A DNA stretch of 64,000 bases from G963668605 sp963793625 (GTDB lineage Bacteria; Acidobacteriota; Terriglobia; Bryobacterales; Bryobacteraceae), in the NCBI GenBank assembly GCA_963793625.1, contig CAWCAT010000011.1, forward strand, positions 124,001 to 188,000. The letters are read 5' to 3'. The translations under genes were made by a program, and so were the position numbers. Of this stretch, positions 18,713 through 28,507 are shown piece after piece. Every line of letters begins with the position of its first letter. Position 1 is the first letter of the stretch. The notes under the pieces were generated by a model. It saw only the letters and a list, made by a program, of their open reading frames with translations. It did no database searches and was not told the DNA's origin.

Positions 18713-20014
18713 GTGCATATCGAAGACAAACCAGGACTGACCCGATCAATTCGCCGCTGGGACCTGGTGGCGATGACGATTAACGCCGTCATCGGGGCCG
18801 GGATCTTCGGTCTCCCTTCCAGGGTGCACTCCCTGGTGGGAGCCTACAGTCTGGTGTCATTCGTTGCCTGTGGGTTTGCGGCCGCTTTGATCGCGCTCTG
18901 CCTTGCGGAAGTGGCCAGTCGTTTTTCAGCTACCGGGGGTCCGTATCTTTACACGAGACAGGCCTTCGGAGCGGTCGTCGGTTTTGAGGTCGGGTGGCTC
19001 ACGTGGCTGGCGCGCGTGACTGCATTCGCAGCGAATGCCAACCTGCTGGTGGAGTATCTGGGATTCTTCTACCCGGCAGCTTCCAGCGGTACCGGTCGTG
19101 CGATTCTGATCTGTGCCACCGTCCTGCCTTTGATTATCTTAAACGTGTTCGGCGTGCGCGATGCCGTCAACACCGCAAACGTTTTCGCCGTGGGCAAGGT
19201 GGTTGCTCTAGTGCTTTTTGCGGGTGTGGGGCTGTTCTTCGTGGACTCCTCCAGATTCGTGTTCGGACCGCTTCCCCAGTACAGCAACTTCTCCACTTCC
19301 GTACTGCTCTGTTTGTACGCGTTCACCGGGTTTGAGATGGTGGCCATCCCGGGCGGCGAGATGCGCAATCCGCGACGCGATATCCCGATGGGGCTGGTGA
19401 CCGGCATGGCTGCGATTCTGGTCATCTACGTTCTTGTACAGATCGTCTGCATCGGAACCTTGCCCGGACTTGCAGAGTCCAGGCGCCCGCTGGCCGACGC
19501 CGCCACCGCCTTCCTGGGGCCATCAGGAGCAATTCTAATCACGCTGGCCATCGTAGTTTCGCTGGCGGGCAATTTGAATATTGTGATGCTCTCGGCCTCG
19601 CGTATGATCTTCGCGATGGCTGAGCGCCGTGAACTGCCCTCGTTCCTCGCTACGATTCACGGCCGCTTTCATACCCCGCACTGGTCGATTGTATTTACCG
19701 GGATCATTATGCTGGCCCTGACGCTTTACAGCAATTTCCTCGCGCAGCTGACGATCAGCGCAATCGCGCGATTGGCTGCTTACGTCTTCACCTGTGCCGC
19801 CCTGATCGCGTTTCGTCTGGACAGGAGTGCGCCTCCGGCTGAGCTGAAGATCGTGGCAGGCCCGGTAATCGCCGTGTGCGCGATCCTGCTTTCGGCGTGG
19901 CTGCTATCGAACAGCACGTGGCTCGAGGCTCGCAATACGGCAGTCGCGGCCTGCGCGGGATTGGCAGTTTATGCGGCCTACAGGCTGTGGCTTTATTCGA
20001 TCAAGAATGCGTGA
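18713..20014 (+). CDS. APC superfamily amino acid permease
   Basis: A 433-residue inner-membrane transporter with about 12 hydrophobic helices. The family signature lies at the N-terminus: LVAMTINAVIGAGIFGLPSR, the unwound helix 1 that binds the substrate backbone. AEVASRFSATGGPYLYTRQAFG follows in helix 3, and LYAFTGFEMVAIPGGEMRNPRRDIP in helix 6. The substrate is probably an amino acid or polyamine; this cannot be narrowed. The start is a GTG at 18713. Its 3' end overlaps the convergent gene at 19993 by 22 bases. Confidence 0.88.
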   Translation: MHIEDKPGLTRSIRRWDLVAMTINAVIGAGIFGLPSRVHSLVGAYSLVSFVACGFAAALIALCLAEVASRFSATGGPYLYTRQAFGAVVGFEVGWLTWLARVTAFAANANLLVEYLGFFYPAASSGTGRAILICATVLPLIILNVFGVRDAVNTANVFAVGKVVALVLFAGVGLFFVDSSRFVFGPLPQYSNFSTSVLLCLYAFTGFEMVAIPGGEMRNPRRDIPMGLVTGMAAILVIYVLVQIVCIGTLPGLAESRRPLADAATAFLGPSGAILITLAIVVSLAGNLNIVMLSASRMIFAMAERRELPSFLATIHGRFHTPHWSIVFTGIIMLALTLYSNFLAQLTISAIARLAAYVFTCAALIAFRLDRSAPPAELKIVAGPVIAVCAILLSAWLLSNSTWLEARNTAVAACAGLAVYAAYRLWLYSIKNA

Positions 20015-20829
20015 CGGCTCTCAGCCACCTGCTTACCGACGCCATCGCGCACTGCAAGCAAAATCGTGTATTCGCCTGGCTTGATCGTGGGTTGTAGTGT
20101 CAGGCTCAAAGTGCCGGGCACATAGCGCTTCGGGTAGAAGGATGGCTCCTGCTCCACCGCGGCATTCGGCTGCGTAAACATCGGCTTGCCGCTCGGGGCC
20201 AGGACCGTGAGGTCGTATTCGACATGCGGACTGTTTTTCTCGCCCACTTTGAAACCAGTGATGTCGAAACGGGCCCAAACGGTATCGCCGGGACGATAGG
20301 CCGCAGGATTTAATGGCGGCGCGTCGTCTTCACTGCGCAGGAACCGGAAGTTACGAACGACCAAAGTGTCGCTCTTGGCGACTTCATGCCCTTTCACGTT
20401 AAAGTTGACTGCTTTCCCGGCCTCCTGAATATTTGCAACGTCCTTTACGGACATTGTGATCCGATAGATGCCGGATTCCGCCAGTGGGGGCACGACAAAT
20501 TCCCAGCGCACCTTGGGCTTCCAGTCTTTATCTTCCGGCGCAAGCTCCGCTTTCAGCTTGCCTGCTTTGGGTTCTACAATCGGGATGCCCGCTGAGTCGT
20601 AAGTGGCCATATAGTAATCCAGCTTTACGACTTTGTCGTCGCCCTCCGCCTGGAATCCCGCTACCTGGAAGCTGACAAATACCGTGTCGCCAGGCATGAA
20701 CGCAAACGATGACGGAACAGTCGGACCGTCTTCAAACTGGTGCAGCGCCACATTCACAATCGTCAGCGGAGCCGGGGGCGCCGCCGCTGCGATCGACAAC
20801 AGACACGCAGCTACAAGAAGACCACGCAT
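19993..20829 (-). CDS. Secreted beta-sandwich protein of unknown function
   Basis: About 278 residues with a signal peptide (MRGLLVAACLLSIAAAAPP). I chose the ATG at 20829 because the signal peptide begins there; the open frame extends to 20886 with an unlikely charged leader. The mature protein has two similar beta modules, each with a P-G-D-T-V motif: FAFMPGDTVFVSFQVAGF near residue 42 and AAYRPGDTVWARFDITGF near 180. They look like duplicated immunoglobulin-like folds. Each ends in a Y-x-I-x-x-x-V-x-D element (SGIYRITMSVKDV; PGEYTILLAVRDG). No enzymatic residues are evident. It lies 29 bases after a DUF4352 lipoprotein gene on the same strand, so the two may be co-transcribed. Confidence 0.7.
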   Translation of the reverse strand: MRGLLVAACLLSIAAAAPPAPLTIVNVALHQFEDGPTVPSSFAFMPGDTVFVSFQVAGFQAEGDDKVVKLDYYMATYDSAGIPIVEPKAGKLKAELAPEDKDWKPKVRWEFVVPPLAESGIYRITMSVKDVANIQEAGKAVNFNVKGHEVAKSDTLVVRNFRFLRSEDDAPPLNPAAYRPGDTVWARFDITGFKVGEKNSPHVEYDLTVLAPSGKPMFTQPNAAVEQEPSFYPKRYVPGTLSLTLQPTIKPGEYTILLAVRDGVGKQVAESRHAFLIE

Positions 20830-20857
20830 GACTTCATTATGCGCGCATTGAGCCCGC

Positions 20858-21397
20858 TTACTTCGTGGGAATCGCCGTAGGCGCATTGAGATTCAGCGGA
20901 ACATCGATCAACGCGGATTTCTCTTTGCCTTCTTCGATTGCGGGGTCAGCGTCTTCTTTGACGCGCAGTCGGTAGGCGCCTTGCGGCGCATCGAACAGCA
21001 CTCGGCCTTCCTTCGTCTCAGCGGGACTCAGCTTGCGAAATACGGGCAGGAAATCGTCAACGCCCGCTCCATCCATAAGTTCACCGTGCGTTTCGCCCTT
21101 CAAGTCTTCCAGCATGATGCCAGGAATCGCAGTATCCCGTCCGCCGCTATTTGTTATATTGAGCTTCACCACCAGGAACCGATTCTGCGGCAGACGCGTG
21201 CCTCCGCTCAAATGCTGGGTCCACTCGGCATCCAGGACCGTATAAATCAGAGGACCAACCTGCACTCGCTCGCCCATGTGGTGCACATTCGCTTCAACGG
21301 GCTTCGCTTTCGAACAGCCACAAAGAAATCCACTAATTATGACGATACTCGACCCAAGTAACGCCAGTAATTTTGTCCTGCTCATCTGAACGGTCAT
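20858..21397 (-). CDS. DUF4352-type lipoprotein
   Basis: About 179 residues. A hydrophobic leader ends in a lipobox (FLCGC), so the mature protein is lipid-anchored at the membrane. Then come EANVHHMGERVQVGPLIYTVLDAEW and RFLVVKLNITNSGGRDTAIPG, the DUF4352 / telomeric-repeat-binding-factor-2-like immunoglobulin pattern. The start at 21397 is preferred over 21403 because gaagg is 6 bases before it, whereas it touches the first ATG. It precedes the secreted beta-sandwich gene on the same strand. Confidence 0.75.
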   Translation of the reverse strand: MTVQMSRTKLLALLGSSIVIISGFLCGCSKAKPVEANVHHMGERVQVGPLIYTVLDAEWTQHLSGGTRLPQNRFLVVKLNITNSGGRDTAIPGIMLEDLKGETHGELMDGAGVDDFLPVFRKLSPAETKEGRVLFDAPQGAYRLRVKEDADPAIEEGKEKSALIDVPLNLNAPTAIPTK

Positions 21398-21437
21398 AGT
21401 CATCCTTCAAGAAATCTAGCACTCCGCGCACAATGGC

Positions 21438-22604
21438 ATGTCTTACGAAAGCATGCGCTACACTAGCCAAGTGATATTCCACAAGGGCTCAATACATGTT
21501 TCGGAGCATTCATCTTACCGCGATCGCAAAACCGGCGCAGTAGTCCACCAAATAACGAGTCATCCTTCGATAAATCATCCGACTTACTTTCTGCAATCCT
21601 CATTTTCTCCTGACAACAAGACCTTAATATTCACATCCTATCGAAGCGGCAGCGCGCAACTTTTCGAAACGCGCTTCCCTGATGGAGAGATTCGCCAGCT
21701 CACCGACGGCCCTGCAATCCATCCTTTTTCACCAGCCCTGCATCCGATGGGCGACAGGTCTTTTTTGTGCGCAGTGGCTCGATATGGGTGCTCGATCGGG
21801 AAACGCTCGCGGAACACGTCGTCGCGGAATTCCAGGGCGCACAACTCGGCGAATGCTCGCTGACGCATGATGGCGAGTGGCTCACGGCCGCAATCAAACA
21901 GGGCACGAAATCGGGTCTGGTAGCCGGGCGCGCCGATGGATCCGAGTGGAAGTTGATTCCGTTCCCGCGCACCGTGATCCATCCGCAATTTCATCCGCTG
22001 GATGCGGAGTGGATCGAGTTCGCCGGCGATCCGGCACCGCGCATGTATCCGCGTACGCCGCGATGGGACTGGTATGGAATGTCTGCTGGAGCACGACAAC
22101 GATGAATTCGTGGTCCACGAAACGTTCTTGGGAAAGGGCACCTCGAGGCAAGGCGTTGATCTTGTTTTTACAGTCTGGCCGAAAGCGCTGAAACGCCTGA
22201 ACTGGGAGACCCGAGAGACCAGTACGATCGCGGAGTTCAACGCCTGGCACATCACGCCGAATCGTGCGGGTACGCAGATTCTTTGTGATACAAATCACCC
22301 CGACGAAGGAATTTTTCTGGTCAACGTAGCCACGGGCGAACGCCGTTGTGTCTGCCTTTCTGAAGCGAGCAATCAGGGCAGCCAATGGAAGAAATCCCGA
22401 TATGCACTGGCCGAGGACTTTGCGGCGGCACGCAGTGCGGCAAAGAGTGAAGCTTTGAGCTGGATGGAAGTCGCCACCGATACGGTGTACGGACCGCAGT
22501 GGACCCACCCGCACCCGTCCTTTTCCGCCGATGAGCGAATGGTTGCTTTTGCCAGTGATCGAGCCGGACACCCGCAGGTGTACGTTGCAGAGATCGACTC
22601 CTAA
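21438..22604 (+). CDS. Oligogalacturonate lyase-like (PL22) beta-propeller protein, two frameshifts
   Basis: About 388 residues over three frames (changes near 21765 and 22075). The propeller repeats read SSFSPDNKTLIFTSYRSGSAQLFE, SIWVLDRETLAEHVV, ECSLTHDGEWLTAAI, RTVIHPQFHPLDAEWIEFAGD, HDNDEFVVHETFLG, AWHITPNRAGTQILCDTNHPDEGIFLV and PHPSFSADERMVAFASDRAGHPQVYV. The conserved histidines (HPTYFLQ, HPQFHP, H-I-T-P-N, HPHPSFS) match the Mn-binding and catalytic pattern of PL22 oligogalacturonate lyases. Those enzymes cleave unsaturated pectin fragments in the cytoplasm or periplasm. A general TolB-like propeller is the alternative. There is no obvious signal peptide. Its stop overlaps that of the HDOD gene by 4 bases. 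Confidence 0.65.
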
Positions 22605-23453
22605 AAGAAGCTTCGAACTGCTTCCAGTTCAGCTTTGAATTCGGCCTGGATTCGCGGGATCTGCTCATCGATGCCCCAGCCCTGCAGAACAGGAGCAGGA
22701 TCGGCAAGCTCATCCGGAGTTGGTGAGTTCCAGTTCGTTGCCGGTGGCTTCTGCGTAGAGATTACCCAGGAGCCACCAGGTCTGCCAGCGTGGGACGATC
22801 TGGATTCCCGGGCGGTGAGTGATGACATCGACGGCCTGCAAAATCTGCATGGGCAAACGCCATTGCTCCAGGATTTCTGCGGAGAGCTCCTCGTGCGTGA
22901 TGCCGAACGCCTCTAGCTCCGATGCCTGCGTCCAACCGCCGTTGCGGACTAGTTCACTCACCTGGTCGGGAGCTGCAATTGCGAGGAGCAATTTCCGACA
23001 TCGTGCAGCAAACCTGCCGTAAACGCACCTTCGGCGTACTCCACTGGCATTCGCTGCGCCAGCAGATCAGCCATAACGGCGGTGGCAACCGAGTGTATAT
23101 TGAAGCGCTGATGCGACCACGTCCGCCGTTACGGTGGCACGCGACCACATTGTGGAAACCAGGAAGCCAAGCGAAAAGTTGCGCAGCTTCTGAATACCGA
23201 TCATGGATACTGCGTGCCTGACCGAATTCACCTGGCTGCGTGAGCCGTAAATAGCTGAATTAACGACGCGCAGAACGCGGCCCGCGAGCACTGCGTCTTT
23301 TTCGATCAGTTCGCCAACGACAGCAAACGAGACGCTCTCATCGGCGAGTGTTGCCACCAGTTTGTTCAGAATCGGCGAAAAAGCGGGCAGGCGATTCATC
23401 GCACTCAGCGCCCGCTGGCGTACATCGGTTTGAACCAGAGTCAGGTTACCCAC
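22601..23453 (-). CDS. HDOD-domain signalling protein, about three frameshifts
   Basis: About 284 residues. The first frame gives RLPAFSPILNKLVATLADE, VGELIEKDAVLAGRVLRVVNSAIYG and VRHAVSMIGIQKLRNFSLGF, the start of an HDOD domain. The next frame gives RFNIHSVATAVMADLL and AEGAFTAGLLHDVG. At 22992-22994 a TTT run should be TTTT to restore LLHDVGKLLLAIAAP. A last shift near 22725 gives the tail. HDOD proteins are enzymatically silent relatives of HD phosphohydrolases and act in signalling, often with stress or motility control. No second domain is attached. It lies about 36 bases after the acetyl-CoA synthetase stop, convergent with the PL22-like gene. Confidence 0.75.
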
Positions 23454-23489
23454 GCCTCACTTATCGGCGGCGCGGGCCTGAGTGTGACT

Positions 23490-25422
23490 TTAATCCTCGT
23501 CGTGCTGTGCGGCCAGACGCGTGACGGTAGACATATCTTCAAGCGTGGTGACATCTCCCGAAACCACATTGGAGGTCACGATCTCACGTAGCAAACGGCG
23601 CATGATCTTGCCGCTGCGCGTTTTTGGCAGCGCTTCTGTAAAGCGAATCTCCGACGGACGCGCAAACGCCCCGATCTCATGCGATACCCACTGCCGCAAC
23701 TCGTTCGCAAATCCGTCGTGATCGCGCTTGCCTTCTTTCAATGTCACGAAGGCGCACACGGCCTGTCCGGTGATCTCATCCGGCTTGCCGACAACCGCGG
23801 CCTCCGCCACTGCCGGATGTTTGACCAGCGCGGATTCAACTTCCATCGTACTCAGACGATGGCCGCTGACGTTCATCACGTCATCAACGCGGCCCAGCAC
23901 CCAGTAATACCCATCGGCATCTTTGCGCGCGGCGTCACCAGTGAAATAGACGCCCGGCACACGCGACCAGTACTGCGATTTGTAACGCTCCGGATCGCCC
24001 CACAAAGTACGTGCCATGCTCGGCCACGGCCTCTTGATGATCAGAAAGCCTTCCTGATCCGGCCCAACAGGATTGCCATGCGTATCGATCACCTCCGGCA
24101 GAATGCCCGGCATCGGCAGCGTCGCGGAACCAGGTTTCTGAGGAACTGCGCCCGGCATCGGCGAGATCATGATCGTTCCGGTTTCGGTCTGCCACCACGT
24201 ATCGACGATCGGGCAGCGTCCTTTTCCAATTACGCGGTGGTACCATTCCCAGGCTGTCGGATTGATCGGTTCGCCGACGGAACCCAGCAGCCGCAAGCTG
24301 GAAAGATCATGAGCGTTGGGCCAATGATCACCCTGCCGGATCAAAGCTCGGATAGCGGTGGGTGAAGTGTAGAGCACGTTTATCTTGTACTTCTCGATCA
24401 GCCTCCACCAGCGGTCGAAAGCAGGAGTGTCGAGTGCGCCTTCATACATGACGGTGGTCGCGCCAACGGCGAGCGGTCCATAAACGATGTAGCTGTGCCC
24501 GGTTACCCAGCCGATATCAGCCGAGCACCAGTAGGTGTCTTCGGGCTTGATATCGAAGATCCACTTCATCGTGGTCGCGGCGCCCAGCAGATAGCCTGCG
24601 GTTGTATGCAGAATGCCCTTGGGCTTGCCGGTGGTTCCCGAGGTGTACAGAACGTACAGCGGATGCTCGGAATCGAGCGGCTCCGCGGGACAGTCCTCGG
24701 AAACGTCTTTGTCGAGGTCATCCCACCAATGATCGCGGCCCGCCACCATCGGCGTATCTGACCCGGTGCGGCGTGCGACGATTACGTCCTTGACGGTGGG
24801 GCACTCGGTCAAGCGCCTCATCGACGGCCGGCTTAAGTTTGACTTCCTTCGCGCGACGCCAACCGCCATCGGCCGTGATCACGACAGCCGCGCCAAGATC
24901 CTGAATACGCGCTTTCAGTGCTTCCGCCGAGAAGCCGCCGAATACGACGCTATGCGTGATGCCCAGACGTGCACAAGCCAGCAAGGCGATTGGCAACTCC
25001 GGAATCATCGGCATGTAGACGATCGCACGATCGCCCGCCTTGAGCCCGCGGCCTTTCAGCACATTGGCAAAACGGCAGACAAGCCGATGCAATTCCTGAT
25101 AGCTGATCATGCGCTGATCGCCGGGTTCGCCTTCCCACAGAATGGCGACCTTGTTCTTGCGCTCCGTCGTCAGGTGGCGGTCCAGGCAGTTGTAGGAAAC
25201 GTTGATTTTCCCGCCTACGAACCACTTCACAAACGGTGGATTCCACTCGAACACATGCGACCATTTCTCAAACCAATGGAGTTCCTTTTCAGCCAGTTCT
25301 TCCCAGAATTCTTCCGGGTTGTCTTCGGCGCGCTTGCACAGCGCCTTATAGGCGTCCATTCCCTGGACATGGGCCTTGCTCACAAACTCAGGACTGGATG
25401 GGTAAATGGGATTTTCGCTCAT
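23490..25422 (-). CDS. acs: Acetyl-CoA synthetase, one frameshift
   Basis: About 643 residues after repairing one base; AMP-forming acetate activation in the cytosol. The N-terminal part has EFWEELAEKELHWFEKW, WFVGGKINVSYNCLDRH, ISYQELHRLVCRFANVLK and HSVVFGGFSAEALKARI. An extra A at 24811-24812 (plus strand) breaks EALTECPTVKDV. The rest has the adenylate loop YTSGTTGKPKG, WCSADIGWVTGHSYIVYGPL, DTWWQTETG, the A8 hinge GRVDDVMNVSGHR and the acetylatable lysine in TRSGKIMRRLLR. All motifs are kept, so the break is almost surely a sequence error. It would feed acetate from sugar-ester or mixed-acid breakdown into acetyl-CoA. It diverges from the xylose isomerase-like gene. Confidence 0.93.
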
Positions 25423-25515
25423 TGTTATTTTGGACCAGTTGAGAATATCCTAGCAGAACACCTGCCGCCAGATCCCGTCAATTCGATATGATGTCTTTTC
25501 GGAGCAAGTAAACTC

Positions 25516-26754
25516 ATGAAACCAGTGCCACCTAACGAGCAGATAGCTCTTGTCGACCGCCTTGCGAAAGCCTGCGGCGGATCCTATTCTCCTGAAACCC
25601 GCCGGAAGTTTTTCATCTCCGGTCCACAATGGGCCGCGGCCTACGAAGGCCAGGCCCTGTTCCATGCCCCAACACGAAATGCGGTTGGCTTTGAAGAAGT
25701 GATTCGCAAATACGGCGAGGTCGGAATCGGGCACTGGTGTACGCACGATACCGACGTCATCCCCAGCAACATCGTGGGCAAAGACGAACAGTGGGCCGTT
25801 GTCGAGCGCATCAAGAAGGCGCTCAGCGAGAACAACGTAAAGTGCTCCATGGTCACGACGGAGACTTTTCACCACGCAGTCTTCGCGGCCAGTCCCGCCG
25901 CCGAGGCTCCTGAGATTCGCGAGTACGCGAAGCGGCGCCTGAAGAATACCGTAAAGATCGGCCATGAGCTCGATGCGCAATACGCTGTGTACTGGCCGGG
26001 TTCGCTCGGTTACTTCGTGCAAGGCGCGGTGGAAGAGACACAGACGCTGCAGTGGTTCGCCGAGGGGATCAACGCTGCTTGCGAGATCGACATTGAAATC
26101 GCACAGAAACGCAATCGTCCCACGCTGAAGCATTGCATGGAAGCCAAGCCGTTTGAGCCGCAGGCCGAAATCCTGCTGCCTACCTCTGATGCGATGCTGG
26201 CGTGGATTTCCTCCGGTCTGCTCACGCATCCGGAAATGGTGGGACTTAACCCTGAGTATCTGCACGAACTGATGTGGGGTGGCGCCCCACGTGCCGCTCT
26301 CGCCCGCGCCCTGCTGTGCGGCAAGCTCTGGCACTTCGACATCAATGACGGTTACCGCCTGAAACACGACGTCGATATTGCGGTCGGCCTGGTGAATCCG
26401 CTGGACTGGCTTAATGTGCTGGTGCTGCTGCGCAGTCACGGCTACAACGGCCCGTTCAATCTTGACTTCAAGCCGCCACGCACGACTAGCAACCACGGCG
26501 TCTGGTCGGTAAGTTTCCCGACCGCCGTCGATCGCTTCATCACGATGTGGGAGATGGCCGGAGAGGTCATAGAAGATCCGATCATCAGCGAAGCTTCGGC
26601 TGCGTTACGCGCCGGCGCTGGAGTCACTGATTACAGCGACGCTGAGGCGATTTTCCAGGCCAACAAGGAATTGCTCACCTTGCACGAACTGATTGCGCAT
26701 CGGATTGTGCAGATTTTGTGGGGCCAGCATCGCGGGCGTAGCTACTCCGTCTAG
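25516..26754 (+). CDS. Xylose isomerase-type TIM-barrel sugar isomerase
   Basis: A 412-residue intact protein. Class I xylose isomerase residues are visible: HWCTHDTDVIPSN (the His-Asp pair, about residue 77), YWPGSLGYF where xylose isomerase has W-G-G-R-E-G-Y, CMEAKPFEPQ (metal glutamate and lysine), and LWHFDINDG (metal aspartates). These predict interconversion of an aldose and ketose, most likely D-xylose to xylulose. The change in the W-G-G-R-E-G segment means another sugar is possible. It has its own promoter region, shared with the divergent acetyl-CoA synthetase. A DUF2905 gene follows 24 bases downstream. There is no signal peptide, so it acts in the cytosol. Confidence 0.8.
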   Translation: MKPVPPNEQIALVDRLAKACGGSYSPETRRKFFISGPQWAAAYEGQALFHAPTRNAVGFEEVIRKYGEVGIGHWCTHDTDVIPSNIVGKDEQWAVVERIKKALSENNVKCSMVTTETFHHAVFAASPAAEAPEIREYAKRRLKNTVKIGHELDAQYAVYWPGSLGYFVQGAVEETQTLQWFAEGINAACEIDIEIAQKRNRPTLKHCMEAKPFEPQAEILLPTSDAMLAWISSGLLTHPEMVGLNPEYLHELMWGGAPRAALARALLCGKLWHFDINDGYRLKHDVDIAVGLVNPLDWLNVLVLLRSHGYNGPFNLDFKPPRTTSNHGVWSVSFPTAVDRFITMWEMAGEVIEDPIISEASAALRAGAGVTDYSDAEAIFQANKELLTLHELIAHRIVQILWGQHRGRSYSV

Positions 26755-26778
26755 CGGTTGGAGTGCAAGAATCGAGGT

Positions 26779-26994
26779 ATGAGCCTCGGACGCACTCTGA
26801 TCCTGTTGGGAATTGTACTGATTGTGGCAGGCGTGCTGATTACGTTTAGCGGCCGCCTGCCATTCCGGATTGGCCGCTTGCCGGGAGACTTCGTAATACG
26901 CGGCAAGCATTCTGTATTCTACTTCCCGCTTGCCACCAGTATTCTCTTGAGTGTTGTCTTTTCAATCGTGCTTTGGCTGTTCAGCCGCCGTTAA
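26779..26994 (+). CDS. DUF2905 small membrane protein
   Basis: A 71-residue protein with two membrane helices separated by a short loop: LGRTLILLGIVLIVAGVLI, then GRLPFRIGRLPGDFVIRGKH, then FPLATSILLSVVFSIVLWLF. The G-R-L-P-G-D loop is the hallmark of DUF2905. Function is unknown. The ATG at 26779 has gaggt upstream. It probably rides with the xylose isomerase-like gene. Its TAA shares four bases (ttaa) with the convergent lepB stop. Confidence 0.85.
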   Translation: MSLGRTLILLGIVLIVAGVLITFSGRLPFRIGRLPGDFVIRGKHSVFYFPLATSILLSVVFSIVLWLFSRR

Positions 26995-27524
26995 CGCACA
27001 ATCCCCATTTTGGTTAGCGGCCAATAAATGAACACGGCCTTACCGTAGATAAAGCCCTTGCTCACTGTGCCCCAGGACCGGCTGTCGTTTGAAGAACTGC
27101 GGTGATCACCCAGCACGTAGTACTGATCCGGTGGAACCTTGAGCGGGCCGAAGGACAGGTGATCGCGATAGGCTTCAGGCACATAATTTTCCTGGAGAGA
27201 GTTGCCGTTCACGATCACGGTTCCACGGACAACTTCGACTTTGTCGCCGGGCAGCCCGATAACACGCTTGATGTAGGACTTGCTGGTATCGCCTGGATAC
27301 CAGAAGACCACCATGTCTCCGCGTTCGATGTTGCCGAAACCGAACCGGTACAAAAACTTGTTGATGAAGATACGTTCTTGATCCACCAGCGCGGGCATCA
27401 TGCTGGTGCCCTCCACTTTCACTGGCTGGTAAAGAAACAGAATGACGATCACGGCCAACACTACAGAGAGCACCAAATCGCGAAGCCAAAAAAGAGTGAG
27501 CTTCAGTTTTGAGGTGTCCGGCAT
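26991..27524 (-). CDS. lepB: Signal peptidase I
   Basis: A 177-residue membrane-bound protease that removes signal peptides from exported proteins. One N-terminal membrane anchor (LVLSVVLAVIVILFLY, about residues 17-32) is followed by box B EGTSMMPAL with the catalytic serine, box C RGDMVVFWYPGD, box D SYIKRVIGLPGDKVEV with the catalytic lysine, and box E LGDHRSSSNDSRSWG. The length is short, as in many non-enteric bacteria. It is the last of the seven tightly spaced minus-strand genes that begin with the alcohol dehydrogenase at 35116, with only 16 bases after the nucleoside hydrolase. That is an unusual place for a housekeeping gene, so an internal promoter is likely. Confidence 0.94.
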   Translation of the reverse strand: MPDTSKLKLTLFWLRDLVLSVVLAVIVILFLYQPVKVEGTSMMPALVDQERIFINKFLYRFGFGNIERGDMVVFWYPGDTSKSYIKRVIGLPGDKVEVVRGTVIVNGNSLQENYVPEAYRDHLSFGPLKVPPDQYYVLGDHRSSSNDSRSWGTVSKGFIYGKAVFIYWPLTKMGIVR

Positions 27525-27540
27525 TCCAGTTCGAATACCT

Positions 27541-28500
27541 CTATTTTATCAGCGACTGACCAGCTGGTGCGGACGTCAACTCCGAGATGTAATACCCCAT
27601 GAACTCGTCGCGTTTGGGCTCCAAACAGACTACGACCGGTTTTCCCTTTGGGTCAATCCGCGTGAAACCCTTATCATCGACCAGGATCGGGAGAGTTTCC
27701 CGCTTGCCGAAATACGTCCCCGGGCTCGCCGCCTCGGCGACCGCTAGCTGATCGTGCAAGGTCATTCTCTGCTGTGGATTCGAGATCCACAACCGGTAGA
27801 GCGCTTCCACGGCCTGGGTCATGGGCGAATTGCGTTTGCGCACTCGCTCTCGTTCCTCATCGCTCAGGCGCACAAGGGTCGTGGAATCAAGCGGCACGAT
27901 CGTAATGGGCAACCCGGCGCCATATACCAGCTGTGCGTCGGCTGTTGCGGAATAGACGTTATACTCAGGGATCAAGTTCGTCGGCTTCCCCGCGGTTCCA
28001 TAGACGCACCCGCTCATGAGCACAACGCGTTTCAAGTACTTGCCGAGTTGAGGTTCGAGGCGCAGGGCATCCGCGACGTTCTGCAACGGCCCGACGGCAA
28101 GCAAAACCACTTGGCCCGGATAACGTTTGGCCGTCTCTACGATGAAGTGCGCGGCGTCCTGCTTGATAGGCTTTACTCTCTCGAAATCTTCCGCCCAGGT
28201 GTACTGAAAGTAAACTCGATCATGCGTCTTTCGTCCGATTGAAACGGGAATATCCGAGCGGCCCGCCTGATACAGCATTTTGCACGCAATCGGCGCCCTA
28301 GCCGGCGTGTTACCGTGCGCGATCGTAATTCCCAGCGGTTCGAAGTTTTTGTGCAGAAGGACGAACGCGAGAGCCCAGGCATCGTCGATATCGTCGCCGA
28401 TATCGGTATCGAGAATTACTTTTATTTTGGGCTGCTCAGCCGCGTAGGCCGCACTCAATGACAGGAGTGCGGCGATAGTGAAGATCACTTTTAGACGCAT
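27541..28500 (-). CDS. Exported inosine/uridine-preferring nucleoside hydrolase
   Basis: A 319-residue protein with a signal peptide (MRLKVIFTIAALLSLSAAYA), so it works outside the cytoplasm. The calcium-binding signature VILDTDIGDDIDDAWAL lies at about residue 28. The second family motif, VLLAVGPLQNVADAL, is near 130, and LHDQLAVAEA near 255 supplies the late aspartate. These enzymes split nucleosides into base and ribose. In this operon, next to fucosidase and isomerase genes, it may cleave other N-glycosides or scavenge nucleosides; that is inference. It is 7 bases after the DUF885 peptidase and 16 bases before lepB. Confidence 0.9.
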   Translation of the reverse strand: MRLKVIFTIAALLSLSAAYAAEQPKIKVILDTDIGDDIDDAWALAFVLLHKNFEPLGITIAHGNTPARAPIACKMLYQAGRSDIPVSIGRKTHDRVYFQYTWAEDFERVKPIKQDAAHFIVETAKRYPGQVVLLAVGPLQNVADALRLEPQLGKYLKRVVLMSGCVYGTAGKPTNLIPEYNVYSATADAQLVYGAGLPITIVPLDSTTLVRLSDEERERVRKRNSPMTQAVEALYRLWISNPQQRMTLHDQLAVAEAASPGTYFGKRETLPILVDDKGFTRIDPKGKPVVVCLEPKRDEFMGYYISELTSAPAGQSLIK

Positions 28501-28507
28501 CGGATTT

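Noticed and set aside
25450..26496. 348-codon minus-strand ORF opposite the xylose isomerase-like gene
   Set aside because: The plus-strand protein has metal-site motifs in order; the antisense frame has none.
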